Below the pieces are notes generated by a model that searched no databases, was not told the origin of the DNA, and saw only the letters and a list, made by a program, of their open reading frames with translations. From the NCBI RefSeq assembly GCF_030704535.1, contig NC_081820.1:563001-627000 (forward strand): DNA of 64,000 bases. Reading direction: 5' to 3'. This DNA comes from Vitis vinifera (lineage: Eukaryota > Streptophyta > Magnoliopsida > Vitales > Vitaceae). How positions within the stretch are numbered: the first letter of the stretch is position 1; each line of letters starts with the position of its first letter. Made by a program: the position numbers and the translations under genes. Positions 21,688-33,538 of the stretch are shown piece after piece.

Positions 21688-24600
21688 ATGAATTTAATTA
21701 AAGTCTCAAATATTAACAAGCTTGTAATCTTTTATGCAATTTTACTTAGCATATCTGATATTCGTTGTGAGGTTCTCGAACTCGGGGGAGATAACTTTAA
21801 GATATGGAAGAAGAGAATTATTTTTCAATTAGGGTGCATGGACATAGACTATGCCATAAGGAAAGACGAACCACATAAATTCATTGATATCAGCACACCT
21901 GATGAAATTCTATTGTACAAACGCTGGGAGAAATCTAATCGACTCAGTGTGATGTACATTAAGACAAAACTTAGTGCTGGTATATGTGGTTCAATCGAGC
22001 AACATGAGAATGTCCTCGAATTGTTAAAGGCTATTGACGAGCAATTCATCACTTCAGATAAAGCCTTGGCAAACACCCTAATTATGAAGTTCACATCCCT
22101 GAAGCTCACCGGTATAAGAGGTGTAGGTGAACACATCATGAAAATGAGGGACATAGTGACTCAATTAAAGAAGCTCGAGGTAGAAATGTTTGAATCCTTC
22201 TTAGTGCACTTTATCCTTAACACTCTTCCGTCTCAATATGGACCTTTCAAAATCTCTTACAACACACATAAGGATAAGTGGTTTATCAATGAATTGATGA
22301 CCATGTGTGTTCAAGAGGAAGGAAGGTTAATGATGGAACAAGGAGAAAGTGCCATGTTGGTGACGCAAAAGAAAGGAAATAAAGGAAAATCTCAAGCCAG
22401 TCAGAAAGGGAAGCAACAAATTCCTCCCAAATATGACATTAAGAAAGACGATAAGTGTTTCTTTTGTAAAAAGAAAGGACACGTGAGAAGAAATGTCTGA
22501 AATTCCAGAAATGGCCTGAGAAGAAAGGTATTCCTATCTCATTTGTTTGTTATGATCTAATATGGTTACTGTAAATACCAACACATGGTGGATTGATTCT
22601 GGATCTACAATCCACATTTCAAATTCCTTGCAGGGTATGCAAAACCTAAGGAAGCCAGTGAAAAGTAAGCAATTCATTTTATCCGAAAATAAGATGGGCT
22701 TGCATGTGGAAACAATAGAGACATGTTATTTAACTTTAAATGGTGGTTTTGTTTTGGAATTGCAAAGGACCTTTTATGTACCAAGTTTCTCACGAAACTT
22801 GATTTTAGTTTCTAAACTTGTACCGTTTGGATATTCCTTTCATTTTTTAGAAACACCTTTCAATTTGATTGTGTTGGGAATGGTATTTTGTCTGATGGTC
22901 TTTATCGCATATTCTTACAAAATGATACCACTTATAATTCATTAAATGTCCAAACTGGCATTAAGAGATGTGTTGTAAATGAGGATTCTGCTACATTGTG
23001 GCACCGGAGATTAGGTCATATCTCCATAGATAGAATCAAAAGGTTGGTAAATGATGGGGTACTTAGTACTCTAAATTTTACTGACTTTGAGACTTGTGTG
23101 GACTGCATTAAGGGAAAACAGACCAACAAGTCAAAAAGAGGTGCTACTAGGAGTTCCGCCATATTAGAGATCATACATACTGATATATGTAGTCTTGACA
23201 TGGACTCTCATGGTCAGAAATACTTCATTTCTTTCATAAATGATTTCTCACGATATATGTATCTTTACATACTTCATAACAAAAATGAAGCATTAGATGC
23301 CTTTAAAGTTTTCAAGGTAGAAGTAGAGAAACAATGTGGTAAACAAATTAAGATCGTGAGATCAAATAGAGGTGGAGAATATTATGATAGATACTTGGAA
23401 GATGGACAAACACCTGGGCCATTTGCGAAGTTTCTTCAAGAACATGGGATTGTTGCCCAATACACCGTGCCTGGTTCTCCAAACTAAAATAGTGTAACAG
23501 AAAGAAGAAATTGAAGTTTACTAGACATGGTGAGGAGTATGCTTAGCAGCTCAAAACTTCCTAAATTCTTGTGGGCTGAAGCACTTAAGACAACAATGTA
23601 TATATTAAACCAAGTTCCAACCAAGGCTATCTCAAAGATGCCATTTGAGTTATTGAAAGGTTGAAAACCGAGTTTGCGACATATGCGCGTTTGGGAATGC
23701 TCGTTTGAAGTGAGAATTTATAATCCATAAGAGAAGAAATTGGACCCAAGGACTATAAGTGGGTATTTCATTGGATATGCAGAAAAGTCTAAGGGGTACA
23801 GATTTTACTGTCCATCTTACAACACTAGGATTGTGGAATCAAGAAATACTAAATTTCTTGAATATGACTTGGTTAGTGATCATACAAAGTCTCAACCTTC
23901 CACTTCAAGTGATAGATTATTTGTTGTTCATAACACCCCTCAAGTTCAAACGAGTGCAGAACCAACAATCGTTGAAGTTTAACCAGTCATTAAAGTTCCA
24001 CAAGCTGTTGTCAACATTCTAGTAGATCAAGTTGATCAGGAGTTGTCTGACACTTCTGAACAACAAATTGAACCTCATACTTCCTTAGAAGATATTGGTG
24101 CAACCTTAAGAAGATCTACTCGAACTAAGAGGTCAACAATTCCTAGTGATTATGTACTATATCTACAAGAATCTGACTACAATATAGGAACTGAAAATGA
24201 TCCTGAATTTTTTTCACAAGCCATGACTTGGAAAGAATCAGAATTGTGGTACAATGCCATGAAAGATGAGATGAGTTCCATGAGGTGCAACGATGTTTGG
24301 GACTTTATTGAGTTGCCTAATGGTGCTAAAGCCATTGGTTGTAAATGAGTTTTTAAGACAAAGAAAGACTCATTAGGCAACATTGAGAGATACAAGGCCA
24401 GACTTGTTGCAAATGGATTCACTCAGAAAGAAGGAATCGATTACACGGAAACCTTTTCTCCTGTATCTAAGAAAGATTCCTTACGCATTATATTGGCATT
24501 AGTAGCCTACTTTGATTTAGAATTGCAACAAATGGATGTGAAAACTGTATTTCTTAATGGAGAACTAGAGGAGGAGGTTTACATGAAATAACCTGAAGGA

Positions 24601-24943
24601 TTCCCCTCTAGTGATGGTGAGCAACTGGTTTGTAAGCTTAAGAAATCCATATACGGTTTAACACAAGCATCCCGCTAATGGTATTTAAAATTCCATAACA
24701 TAATTTCTTCATTTGGTTTTGTAGAAAATGTTATGGATCAATGCATATACCTTAAGGTCAGTGGGAGTAAAGCTTGTTTTCTTGTTTTATACGTGGATGA
24801 CATCTTACTTGCAACCAATGATAAGGGTTTACTTTATGAGGTGAAACAATTCCTCTCTAAAAATTTTAACATGAAGGATATGGGTGAGGCATCTTATGTC
24901 ATTGGCATTAAGATCCATAGAGACAGATTTCAAGGTATCTTAG
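21688..24943 (+). mobile_element. Ty1/copia retrotransposon, left part (gag to reverse transcriptase)
   Basis: The parts run in copia order. A gag-like region (21.7-22.5 kb) ends in a CCHC-type zinc knuckle. A protease region carries the DSG motif (about 22.6 kb). A GAG-pre-integrase and integrase core follow (22.9-23.5 kb), then reverse transcriptase with the YVDD motif (24.4-24.94 kb). The element is interrupted inside the reverse-transcriptase region by the 8.6-kb insert and resumes at 33539. It is broken, with more than five breaks, and cannot be autonomous. No 5' LTR was identified, so LTR divergence cannot date it. Confidence 0.9.
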
Positions 24944-27004
24944 TGTGGACCCGCATTTTTCACGTGCGTCCCCACTCGATCGGCGAGACTCGCTTTTTAT
25001 TATTTGTGAAAAATTGATTTTAGAAAAGTTGGAGTCGCCACCTATTTTATTTTTATTTTAAAGCGAAAATAAAACAAGAAAGAAAACCCTAAAAAGTGAC
25101 TCCATAGTTTTGGAAAAAGCATGTCTTTGAGAAACCCGAGTCTAGGTCCGGGGATCAGGTTACTTATTGGGAAGGTACCTCTAGGAGGTAGCACCCCTCT
25201 AAGCCCCAAAGAGGTCTCTACTGACAAAGTTAAGGGAAGTGTGACCATTAATCAGTTAATTATAGGTACCTAAGTAGGCTAGGTGATTTCAAATATTGCA
25301 TGCCTAACAAGAAAACCAACCATAAGAGAGAGTCGAAGTGCGTACCTGAACGGCTTCTCAAGCGCTATCATGAAACATAAGAGATTAGTTTGGAAATATG
25401 ACACATGGTATGTATTTTCATCAAAGATGATCAAACAAGCATCAAGGCAATCAATTATGGCATCAATCATGGTCATGTCTCATGAGAGCATACACATTCA
25501 TAGAATTTTAGGGTTATGGGGTAGAAAAGGCGTACCTGATTAGCAAGCATCCACATCTCTATGGGAAACAAGAATATCTCAACAATGAATATAAAGCAGA
25601 TTCATGAATATTATCAAGCAGAATCAAAAATCAATATATCAAGCAAACAGTATTGAAGTGAGTATCATGAATATCGGGCCCCCACCAAAGCCCTAATCAA
25701 TTTCGCATGACTTGATTCCATAAATTCCATTGCTTGGAATCATGAAGTTTGTTCATGCTTGTTGAAAATCGAGAAAATAAAAAAAATCAGTTGAAAATCA
25801 AATAAAACAATAGAAATGCGTGCCGAAAGGAAAGCGGCAAGAAAAGATTTGTTAAAATCTGGATTTTAAGCCTAGAGACTCCTAAAGAAGTTTAAAGAAA
25901 ACTGGAGTTATTTTGATGTAAAATGGTTTTGAAATCTAGATTTAAAATGTATAAGATCACAAAAAAAAAAGAAAAAGAAACAATAGGAGGAGTATGATGT
26001 GTGGCGAGGTGGCCAAGCCGGTTTAGTGTCTAGGCTACTTTTGAGACAGAATTATTTGGGTTGCCTAGGGGATGTTTCTGCAAATTGCTGAAATGGAATT
26101 CTGCGTTCTGACATCAGTGGTCACTGTCTGCAAACTCAATTCACTCAAAGCAACTATGGAGAAAGAAATTTCACTGCCATCTCTTCCCAAAGTTTCTGTT
26201 TTCATGCTACTGGCATCACAACCCAAACCAGATTGGTGTACTCCAACTGATGTCTTCCAATATTTCTTCTGATTCAAGTTCGGAGAATGACATGATGTTC
26301 AATCGGCTCTCACTGAGAAATCCAGAAAATCTTTCTGATAAAAGCATGGAAATTTTCGTCAACTTCGCCATTAATTTAGACTCGTCCCGTACTGTTGCTA
26401 TTCTCATTGTGTTTTCTTTAATGGCAGAGATTTTAGACTCTTCTAGGGGTCCTGAATGCTGTTTGACTGCTGTCTGCTCTTAGCAACAGCTTCCATTTGG
26501 TCAGATAAGACATTGGTAGACTGCTTGATCCGTTTGGAATTTAAACCCTGCATGCTCAGCCCAACACCTTCGAGAAACGGGCAACAAGTTTGCTGCCTTG
26601 ATTCAGTATCTGGGTGGGTAGTATTGTGTCTATTGGATGATTGTAGCTCTGCCACAGATAGATAGAATTATGGCCTACAAGTGCAAAGTTCCCAGTTACT
26701 TGAAATGCTTTCAAAATCACGGTTCCAGTTTACATCTGCAGTCATTGACTCAAGTAAATTCGTATCAGCTTGGGTGGCTTTTGATTCCAACCGCTCCAAC
26801 AACAACATGGTTCTCAAATATCCGAACAACAATGTCCATAATTGAATCAATAAATTCTTTAGTAGCAGTCTATGCTGTCCCTGCTGGAGCCATTGCAAGA
26901 GAAACTAAGCTAACTGCCAACAAGGTTCTAGCCAGTGGGATTCCATTCTGACGTTTCAGTTTTGGTGACTGATAGCTTTCTAATTGTCCCTGCAAATAAT
27001 GTAA

Positions 27005-27241
27005 ACCAGTAGTTGCATTGAACGAATTGCCATTCAGAGCAAGGATCCGAATACTTGTAAGGCCATCAAAGAAATCAGCGAGGATGGTGTCGACTTCATT
27101 GTAATCGAAGAAGGCGAGTTGCAATTCAGACAATCTGCGAGAAGAAAGCAATTTTTCATTGAAATGGTTCCTCTGAAACCTCAATTTGCAGAGCATTGAA
27201 GGCTGGTTGAAGTTCTGAGAGAGAGATCCCTTTAATCCCAA
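27005..27241 (-). pseudogene. Captured fragment: TMK-type LRR receptor kinase ectodomain
   Basis: The minus frame reads [12 protein letters not shown], then LSELQLAFFDYNEVDTI and ADFFDGLTSIRILALNGNSF. This matches the leucine-rich repeats of TMK1-like receptor kinases, which sense auxin-related signals at the plasma membrane. Only about 78 residues remain and there is no kinase domain nearby. It is a degenerate cargo fragment within the nested insert. Confidence 0.65.
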
Positions 27242-27381
27242 TCCCTTAACTTAAATCTGTGTAACTTCGTCACCATTACAAAAAAAACGTGAGACCACAA
27301 ATTTGAGTCCACTTGCAAACTGATCTCTACGAGCTTATGAACTAGACAACTTAATTCCCAAGTGATTCTATAATAGCCTTC

Positions 27382-27510
27382 AGCTTCCATAACCAGAATT
27401 TTATCGACTTCGAAGAGAAACTCCACTTGATGAGTCACCAAAATTATAGTTTTATGAGCAAGAGCAGCTATGACGCTTTCATTGAGAGGAATTGCAGCTG
27501 TATGTGCATC
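27382..27510 (-). pseudogene. Captured fragment: ABCC transporter nucleotide-binding domain 1
   Basis: DAHTAA, then [20 protein letters not shown], then VDKILVMEA correspond to the segment of ABCC (MRP-type) transporters just after Walker B. It includes the D-loop Asp-Ala-His and the H-loop His of THQ. The upstream acidic sequence in the same frame does not belong to ABCC. A second ABCC piece lies at 30735-30929, separated by fragments of other genes. Confidence 0.75.
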
Positions 27511-28299
27511 TTCCATACTGTTGCTATTCTCATTGTCCACATTATCCAGAGACTCTGTGTTATTTTCCTGCAGATCAGAAGACAACTCCGGCTCCTTCTC
27601 TCCACTCTTCAAGTGCATCCTCAACATTATGGTAAAGGTTGGCTTGGGTTTTCTGGATGGATGAAGAATCTTGCTGAGGCAATTGAGTTTTGGATTGATC
27701 ATTGATGAGTTTCCCGTCCATAGATGAGTCAGCCACCAATATCTCCATCTCAGAAGTATCATTGGGAGGTAAGCCATTTACAGGTGCAAGGTTATTGTGA
27801 ATATTACTGCTATTAGAGTTCTGGTGCCGTTGTTTCTTAAATCTGCAGCCTGCAAGTCATCCTTTAGTTGTGTCACAAATTCTGTATTGAGCACATGATC
27901 ACTAGTGAAGTCAAAATTTCCAGATCTCATGACATCTTTCCTTGGTGCCTCTAAATCCATGTCAGCTTTCCCTTCATTACTCTTCCCAGATCACCCCTCT
28001 CAGAATTTCCATCCACTTGTCCAGATTCTGCCTCTTCTAGATTTTCATTCCTGGGAGAAGTTTTACCACGGTTTGAATTGGTGCTCATACTCTGAAGCTG
28101 GAATTACAGGTTGAGCATCTCTGATTTCATCTTTTCTACCTGCAGATTATGATGGCATTTCTGCTCTCCAGATTCAAGGATAAACAGCGACTGTACAGTC
28201 TCCCAAGCAGCTCTGTTCTCATTCATTAATGCCAGACAACCAATGAGTGTACCTCACAAAGCTCTCCAATCTACCAGTCCATCTCTTGCACAGATTATA

Positions 28300-29049
28300 T
28301 TATCTGTAGTGGGCAAATACATCCCCATCTCTCTTGTTGTACGCATGAACCATTGACATAGTATTGCTATCTGCCCTGGTGTAGGCATGTCCCATTGATA
28401 CGGACATAATACTCTCAAACTCCTTCACTTGACTGACTTTATCCTTCCTGACCTCACCATAACTAAGACCTGACCTAGGATCTTCTAGTGAATGAGATAT
28501 TAAATAGAGGTTCATTCCTAAAGGGATCCTCAATAACTCTTCTTGCCATGTTCATATTTCCTGCACCAACTGATAGAATGTTCCTGTCATCCGAAACTGC
28601 AGCATCTTGATTGTGAATTAAAAATGAAATAAACTAAGAAAGGCAATACAGAATGCTTCTGGTTCACTGATCTCGAAGTCTGGTTGATCATTATAGGCTC
28701 TCAAGCACGCGTTACCGACATAAGGTTCTTTCAATAATGCTCTCTATACAAAGGAATTCGAATCTTTCACTTCATATGAACCATCTGGACCTTGGCTTGC
28801 TCACTGTTGGTCTACAAATCTTAGCAATTCTACTGGAGTGGAAGAGTTCCGAATAATTTCTAGTGACTCCAAGTTTGCATTTAACTTGGATAATAAGTCT
28901 TTGGGTAACTGATCTTTTATCATTCTGAAATTTTTTTGGAGATATCGAAGCTTTGAATGTATTAGCTGCAGCCTGATCAAGTTTTCCTGATGATTATGCA
29001 TTATGATCCCATTATTCACAAGGAGCCGCAATGCTAAAGCCTCCTCCAC
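28300..29049 (-). pseudogene. Captured fragments of unidentified plant protein(s)
   Basis: Two readable blocks. At 28300-28533 the frame contains repeated SMGHAY/SMVHAY phrases. At 28801-29049 an 82-residue helical stretch reads LIHSKLRYLQKNFRMIKDQL and then LNANLESLEIIRNSSTPVEL. The 28560-28790 stretch between them also has coding-like phrases (EPYVGNACLRAYNDQPDF). I do not recognise the family or families. Both look like real protein rather than shadow frames. Confidence 0.4.
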
Positions 29050-29179
29050 TTCTTTTCATCCTCACTCCATATAACTTTGATGATCCAGCAATATGCTGCA
29101 CCCACATAATAGCAGCACACTGCTCCAATACTTTATTAACAACCTGTTCACTAGTTTGCAGCCACTCAAAGGAACCTTG

Positions 29180-29710
29180 TCAATAGTTTGTCAAAACCAC
29201 CGATGCAGAGAAGTTCCAGTCATTCTCTGATAATAACCGTAAGAACCTTAGAAATCCTGATATCCGAGAGCAAGGCACATAAAATGGTAAAGGCTTCAAA
29301 AAGAGATATGCAACCAATAACTCAACTGCCACCTCGACCAAGCAAGATGAAAAGAGATGTGAAGCAACCCATCGCTTTGCTAGCCGAATAACTGACCCAT
29401 ATATTGGGTAACAACCTTGTAGACCATTAATCATGCTAGAATGCTGGCCACGGGTAAAAAGTTCCTTGTCAACAGAAGAAATATGCTTCAGTTGGTTACT
29501 CTTATTTTGCCTATTCAACAAGCTCAGGCCTCTTTCATGCAAAATTCTAAGACGAAATGCATATCCAGACATAAAAAAAAAAACATCCACATTTTCCTCA
29601 GTAGCAATGCAGATCATACCCCAATTGTTCTGGAGACTTTCTCCAATTCTTAGAAGGAAAGCAGATTTAGTCTTCTCAATAGCTACATCATCCATTGGCC
29701 AGTTGCCTGA
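29180..29710 (-). pseudogene. Captured fragment: nucleolar protein 6 (Nrap/UTP22 family)
   Basis: The frame reads WPMDDVAIEKTKSAFLLRIG, SGYAFRLRILHERGLSLLNR, FTRGQHSSMINGLQGCYPIY, VIRLAKRWVASHLFSSCLVE and LLVAYLFLKPLPFYVPCSRI. This is the core of the Nrap protein of the small-subunit processome. About 170 residues are recognisable. The same frame runs upstream to 29836 with sequence I cannot assign. Confidence 0.8.
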
Positions 29711-30094
29711 ACCTTGTGTGGACTTATCACCAATTCCAATGATGGAACTGTCCATCAATATCCATAATACTTTCTCTGCTCTTGGGTGAAACCTGGATAA
29801 AGTTCCTCTTGTAGCGTAATAAAACAAGGCAGGCACCTGATTCTCTCATAACTACTGGCTTTTTGACAACTCCCAACACGATCTTTCTAACACCTCTTAT
29901 CAGCTGTTCAACTGGTGCATTCCTCAATAAGTTCTCGATACACAAGTACCAAAATCTTCAAACCAGCATCAGCGTTTTCATTAATGTGCAGCCTGGTCTG
30001 TACTTCGAACACTCTTTCAATCTTGAGCAAGCCTCTCTAACATGACACTGTCAGCATCTTTAGAAAGTAGCAGCAGCCTTCCCAAGTCTATGCA

Positions 30095-30314
30095 GACTTT
30101 TTTAGATAACATATTTAATTCACAAGCCTCAAACATCAATTGATACCGATCCAGAATTCCATGACACTCTTTTAATACCTTTTGAAATGACCCTTCACCC
30201 ATTAGATTCAAATAGCTCCTTTCGATGAACTTAACCACCACACAAACAGGCAAAAACTTCGTACTCTACCTTACTCTTCGTGACTGAGTTATAGTCAAAG
30301 GTGATCTCCTCACC
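30095..30314 (-). pseudogene. Captured fragment: ATXR3/SDG2-type histone methyltransferase, end of SET and post-SET
   Basis: GEEITFDYNSVTKSK, then a CLCG-containing post-SET start, then GEGSFQKVLKECHGILDRYQ and FEACELNMLS. This matches the end of the SET domain and the following region of ATXR3, the main H3K4 trimethyltransferase of plants. Only about 70 residues are present, and the catalytic SET core upstream is missing. Confidence 0.75.
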
Positions 30315-30473
30315 ATCTAGTTGTGTTTTCTGATTTTATACAATTATTGTAGGAAGACGGGTTTCTGCCATCTTCTCGCATATTGGCTTCAGCACTTGTA
30401 TCAACTATCCAGACATCTTCGGTCAGTAGATCATCTTGACTATTTCATTACTGTTTCCTTCATACTGCCCATC

Positions 30474-30652
30474 TAAAGATTCGCTTTGGCAAGTTTGACC
30501 ATCTCCGAAAACGATTCGATTGCAATTTCTGGTCGATCCACATGCAAATAACCAGACATTAATAAATTCCAAGTGGCCATGTCCGATGGGACATTTCATC
30601 GAATTGCCGTTGAGCACTTGAAGCCGCACCACATTCACCATACACATCCATA
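30474..30652 (-). pseudogene. Captured fragment: pentatricopeptide repeat protein
   Basis: MDVYGECGAASSAQRQFDEM, followed in another frame by MATWNLLMSGYLHVDRPEIA and ESFSEMVKLAKANL. This is a typical plant PLS-type PPR pattern (…MY.KCG....A...FDEM..R....WN.LI.GY). Less than two repeats remain. Confidence 0.7.
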
Positions 30653-30734
30653 GGAACAATGGACAGCAAGTGTGGGGTTGTCCCCTGTTTCAGCAAATGA
30701 ATTTACATAGAAACCCAGCATTGTGTCCTCCTAG

Positions 30735-30929
30735 GTCTGTATTTTTTACGAGTGACACGTTCAGAAATCTACAAATGACAAGGAGGACCGAGCCTGAAAG
30801 AGCTTTAAATCCTACAACCCCAAGAAAGATTCCAATGGATAGAAAATGTTGGAAGATGTAGCTCCATGCTGAATGGAACCACCAAAGAAATTCCCCTATT
30901 TTATAAGGGTCAACCACAATATAATTCAC
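30735..30929 (-). pseudogene. Captured fragment: ABCC transporter transmembrane domain
   Basis: VVDPYKIGEFLWWFHSAWSY is followed by a hydrophobic segment and then FLNVSLVKNTDL. This resembles the conserved DAYRIGEFPFWFHQTWTT stretch of plant ABCC transporters and the helix after it. It may come from the same source gene as the domain-1 fragment at 27382-27510. Confidence 0.65.
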
Positions 30930-31171
30930 AATCCGGCCAGAGAAGTCCTCCTTAATGCTGTCCCGGATGAAGAAGCCGGTGGTACATTCCCTCTCTTCAC
31001 CTTATCAATGACAGTGGGCTCCAAGTCAACAGACACAGCACCGGGTACATGCTTTCCAATACCACTGTGTCATTCCGAGACTTTCCATCATGACCCAATC
31101 ATTTTCTGCATTTGTTTTTATTGAAACATCAATAGGACCATGCACTGACTCTCGTGGTCTCAGCTCAATAG

Positions 31172-32232
31172 TTATAGACTGAAGCTTTCTTCCCCTTTTG
31201 AATTATTCATGACATCCCAATGAACCTTTTCAAGCTGAAGGATGGCCATCTGTGGGAGGTCCATATGGTAAAAGGATATGTAGAATAATATGCATAATGT
31301 TCTGAAGATTAAGGCATGAACACAGTTGCATTTAAGGCAAGTAATATATTTATACCCTCCAAAGCTGTAATGGGCACAACCTTCTAACAAATTCTGTTTA
31401 ATTCTCTGTATTTCGCCACTTTCTTTAATAGCACCCTTTCTATTTCGTTGCCACCACTGGATGACCGGCAAACCCATGTAGAAGAGTCTTCCTTTAATGC
31501 ATATAGCCAAACACTTTTGAGAAGTAGTTTCCTTTAGCATAGGCCTAGACAGTACTCTTGTAGTATTTTTGCCAGGAAAACATTCTCAGACTTTATCCAA
31601 CCTAGGTTCCCCACATCTTTCCATATAAATTCTTCCTACTCTTTCTGAATTTTAGTTTTAGGCCACGCCATGAACCAGAGTAGTTCACTATGCAATGAAT
31701 TTTTGATACCTTCCACTTCATCCAGATGAATTAAAACTCCTACTGAATCACATTTCACAAAGGATTAACATTCGTATGATAAATGCTTCTTCTCTAATGC
31801 AGACTGAATCATAAGCCACCTGTGATAATCTGTTTGTCACTTGATTTATATGATCATGCAAATCATTGTATGAGAACTACCCAGATTCACAGTAGTAGGT
31901 GATGGACGGAGATGGAGGAAAAACACAGGACTCAGAATCATCCCTTGTCGTGTCTGAGAACTTTTTGACTGTAGCCACAGAAGCAGACTCAAACTCTCTT
32001 CTCTGAATTTATTTCTGATTCTCGAATTCTCTGGAATTACTAAGAACTTGGCTTTCTTTGCTATCCAAGGACCAATCACAACTGACTCAGGAGAATACCC
32101 AGTAGGTGTGCAAACTATCGTGCAGCAAGGGATGGGTGACAGAGAAATAGAAAAAGATGCGAAAAGAAACAAAGAAACAAAACAAAACAGAGGAAAGGTA
32201 GGCATAGAGTAAATCATCAAGCAAAGCCACAT
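31172..32232 (-). other. Unassigned coding-like stretches of the insert
   Basis: The frames at 31172-31540 and 31846-32232 are open for over 100 codons. The second starts with a signal-peptide-like hydrophobic run, and a competing frame at 31770-31880 reads DHINQVTNRLSQVAYDSVCI. I cannot assign any of these to a family. They may be further captured fragments. Confidence 0.3.
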
Positions 32233-32459
32233 TCCATTGCTTTGTCAATGGGCTAAAAAAAAACAGGTGAGGATATCAGAGGAGAAGAGAACGGTTCTTG
32301 AATATCAATATCAATGATAATCCCATACATCAGCCATTGACAATAGAGATTAAAAAGATTAAAAATAAAAACCAAAAACAGAGCATGCTCATGTTTAAAT
32401 ATATTCAACAAGAGAAGCGATCAGTCCTAAACTTCCACAACAATCAATAAGACAATACC

Positions 32460-33538
32460 CGGACTTGCAGAATAATATTTAGGATCATATAGGGATGAGA
32501 GGATGCGAATTTGGTGTGACCATACCTGGAAGAACCAATCTTGGAGGAGTATTGCTCGGCTTCAAGCGAGATGAGGATGCCTGCTGCCAGTCTCTCCCTC
32601 TGTGTTTTTTTCTCAAGACAATCCCCAAATCCCCCAAAAGAATACTCCTTTTTCCCTCTGCTTTTTCCAATGCGTGCTGAAAGTTTTTTTTTTAAAAAAA
32701 TCTCCTTTCCTGCTATCTTCCTTCTTTTCCCTACCAAGACTCTAATACGTGCTTCCACCCCCCATTCTTTCCCCTTTTTTTTACCTATATATATCACCCC
32801 TCAAGACCTAAATTTGTTTCTCAAAAGGAAAATTCTCCAATTTCCTTTCTTCTTCTCTTCTTTTTTAAATCTTCCAATCAAAAGCAATCTTCCCAATTTC
32901 AAATTCCCCTCCAAAACCTTCCAAGGAGAGTCCCACCTTCCTTAAACTCCAATGGTAAGTTTCCTTGCAAAAATATGAAATTTTTGAAGTTAAATAATTG
33001 AATGAATAGATAAGCAAGTAAATAAATTAGGAAACGGTAAAAATAAATAAATAAATAATAAATAACTAAATAAGTTAAGGAAAATAATATAAAGAGAAAG
33101 ATAACCAATAAAAAGTGAATGATAATCATAAAACTAAAACTAAAAAATAAAATAAAATAAAATAAAAATAAACCCATAAACAAAAGTTGAGCCCAATAGC
33201 CATGTAACCATGCAAGTCATACAAGTCACACTAAAAATGTCCAAATGGGCTAAGTGTGCCTAAACGGCCTATGATGAGACTAAGTGGGCCTAGGGTGGTG
33301 CCTAATGGGCCAAGTGTATCTAAAAGCTATCCTAAAAAAAAAACAAGAAAAGCCTAAGTCTAAGTTAGGGCTGCTAAGGGTCACAATAAGGGATCAAATA
33401 ATCCCTCAACCAAAGTTTCCGAGGTGACTCAGAAAAAGGTAAGTGGTATAAGTAGTAATGGGCCACCAAGGGGTTACTATGGGGCACTGAAAACGAATTT
33501 AAAGACGTATGCTAAAGGGACAAAATTGAGGGTTTACA
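32460..33538 (+). promoter_or_regulatory. Right LTR-like end of the insert with a TATA box
   Basis: CCTATATATATCACCCC at about 32782-32798 is a strong TATA box. It is followed by a CT-rich leader (32820-32930) and AT-rich sequence to the terminal GGGTTTACA. The arrangement resembles the U3-R-U5 order of a plus-strand LTR. The region also has an (AAATA)n-like tract near 33040 and 33145. Confidence 0.5.

Larger units (their letters stand above)
24944..33538. mobile_element. 8.6-kb LTR-like insert carrying a mosaic of host gene fragments
   Basis: The insert begins TGTGGACCCGCATTTTTCAC and ends GAGGGTTTACA, i.e. TG...CA. It is flanked by CTTAG at 24939-24943 and 33539-33543, a perfect 5-bp target duplication, and the copia frame continues exactly across the two edges. 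The outer about 1.1 kb on each side looks like LTR sequence of one family, and a TATATATA box near 32786 precedes a pyrimidine-rich leader-like segment. No gag-pol was recognised, and the left sequence is not repeated near the right end. It is therefore either a solo-LTR-like unit with cargo or a non-autonomous element with decayed LTRs. The interior 26-32.3 kb is made of minus-strand fragments of unrelated host genes, listed separately. Confidence 0.8.

Noticed and set aside
22562-24348. Copia open frames as separate host genes
   Set aside because: They are consecutive parts of one copia polyprotein (protease, integrase, linker before reverse transcriptase) and belong to the broken element.
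26003-26060. tRNA-like A-box (TGGCCAAGCCGG)
   Set aside because: No B-box GGTTCGANNCC at the proper distance and no cloverleaf could be drawn. Probably chance or a SINE scrap.
26000-32300. Helitron as the vehicle of the gene-fragment mosaic
   Set aside because: I looked for TC at one end and a hairpin with CTRR at the other, between A and T, in either orientation, and found no convincing pair. The outer insert has TG...CA and a 5-bp duplication. A Helitron nested within the LTR-like arms is not excluded.
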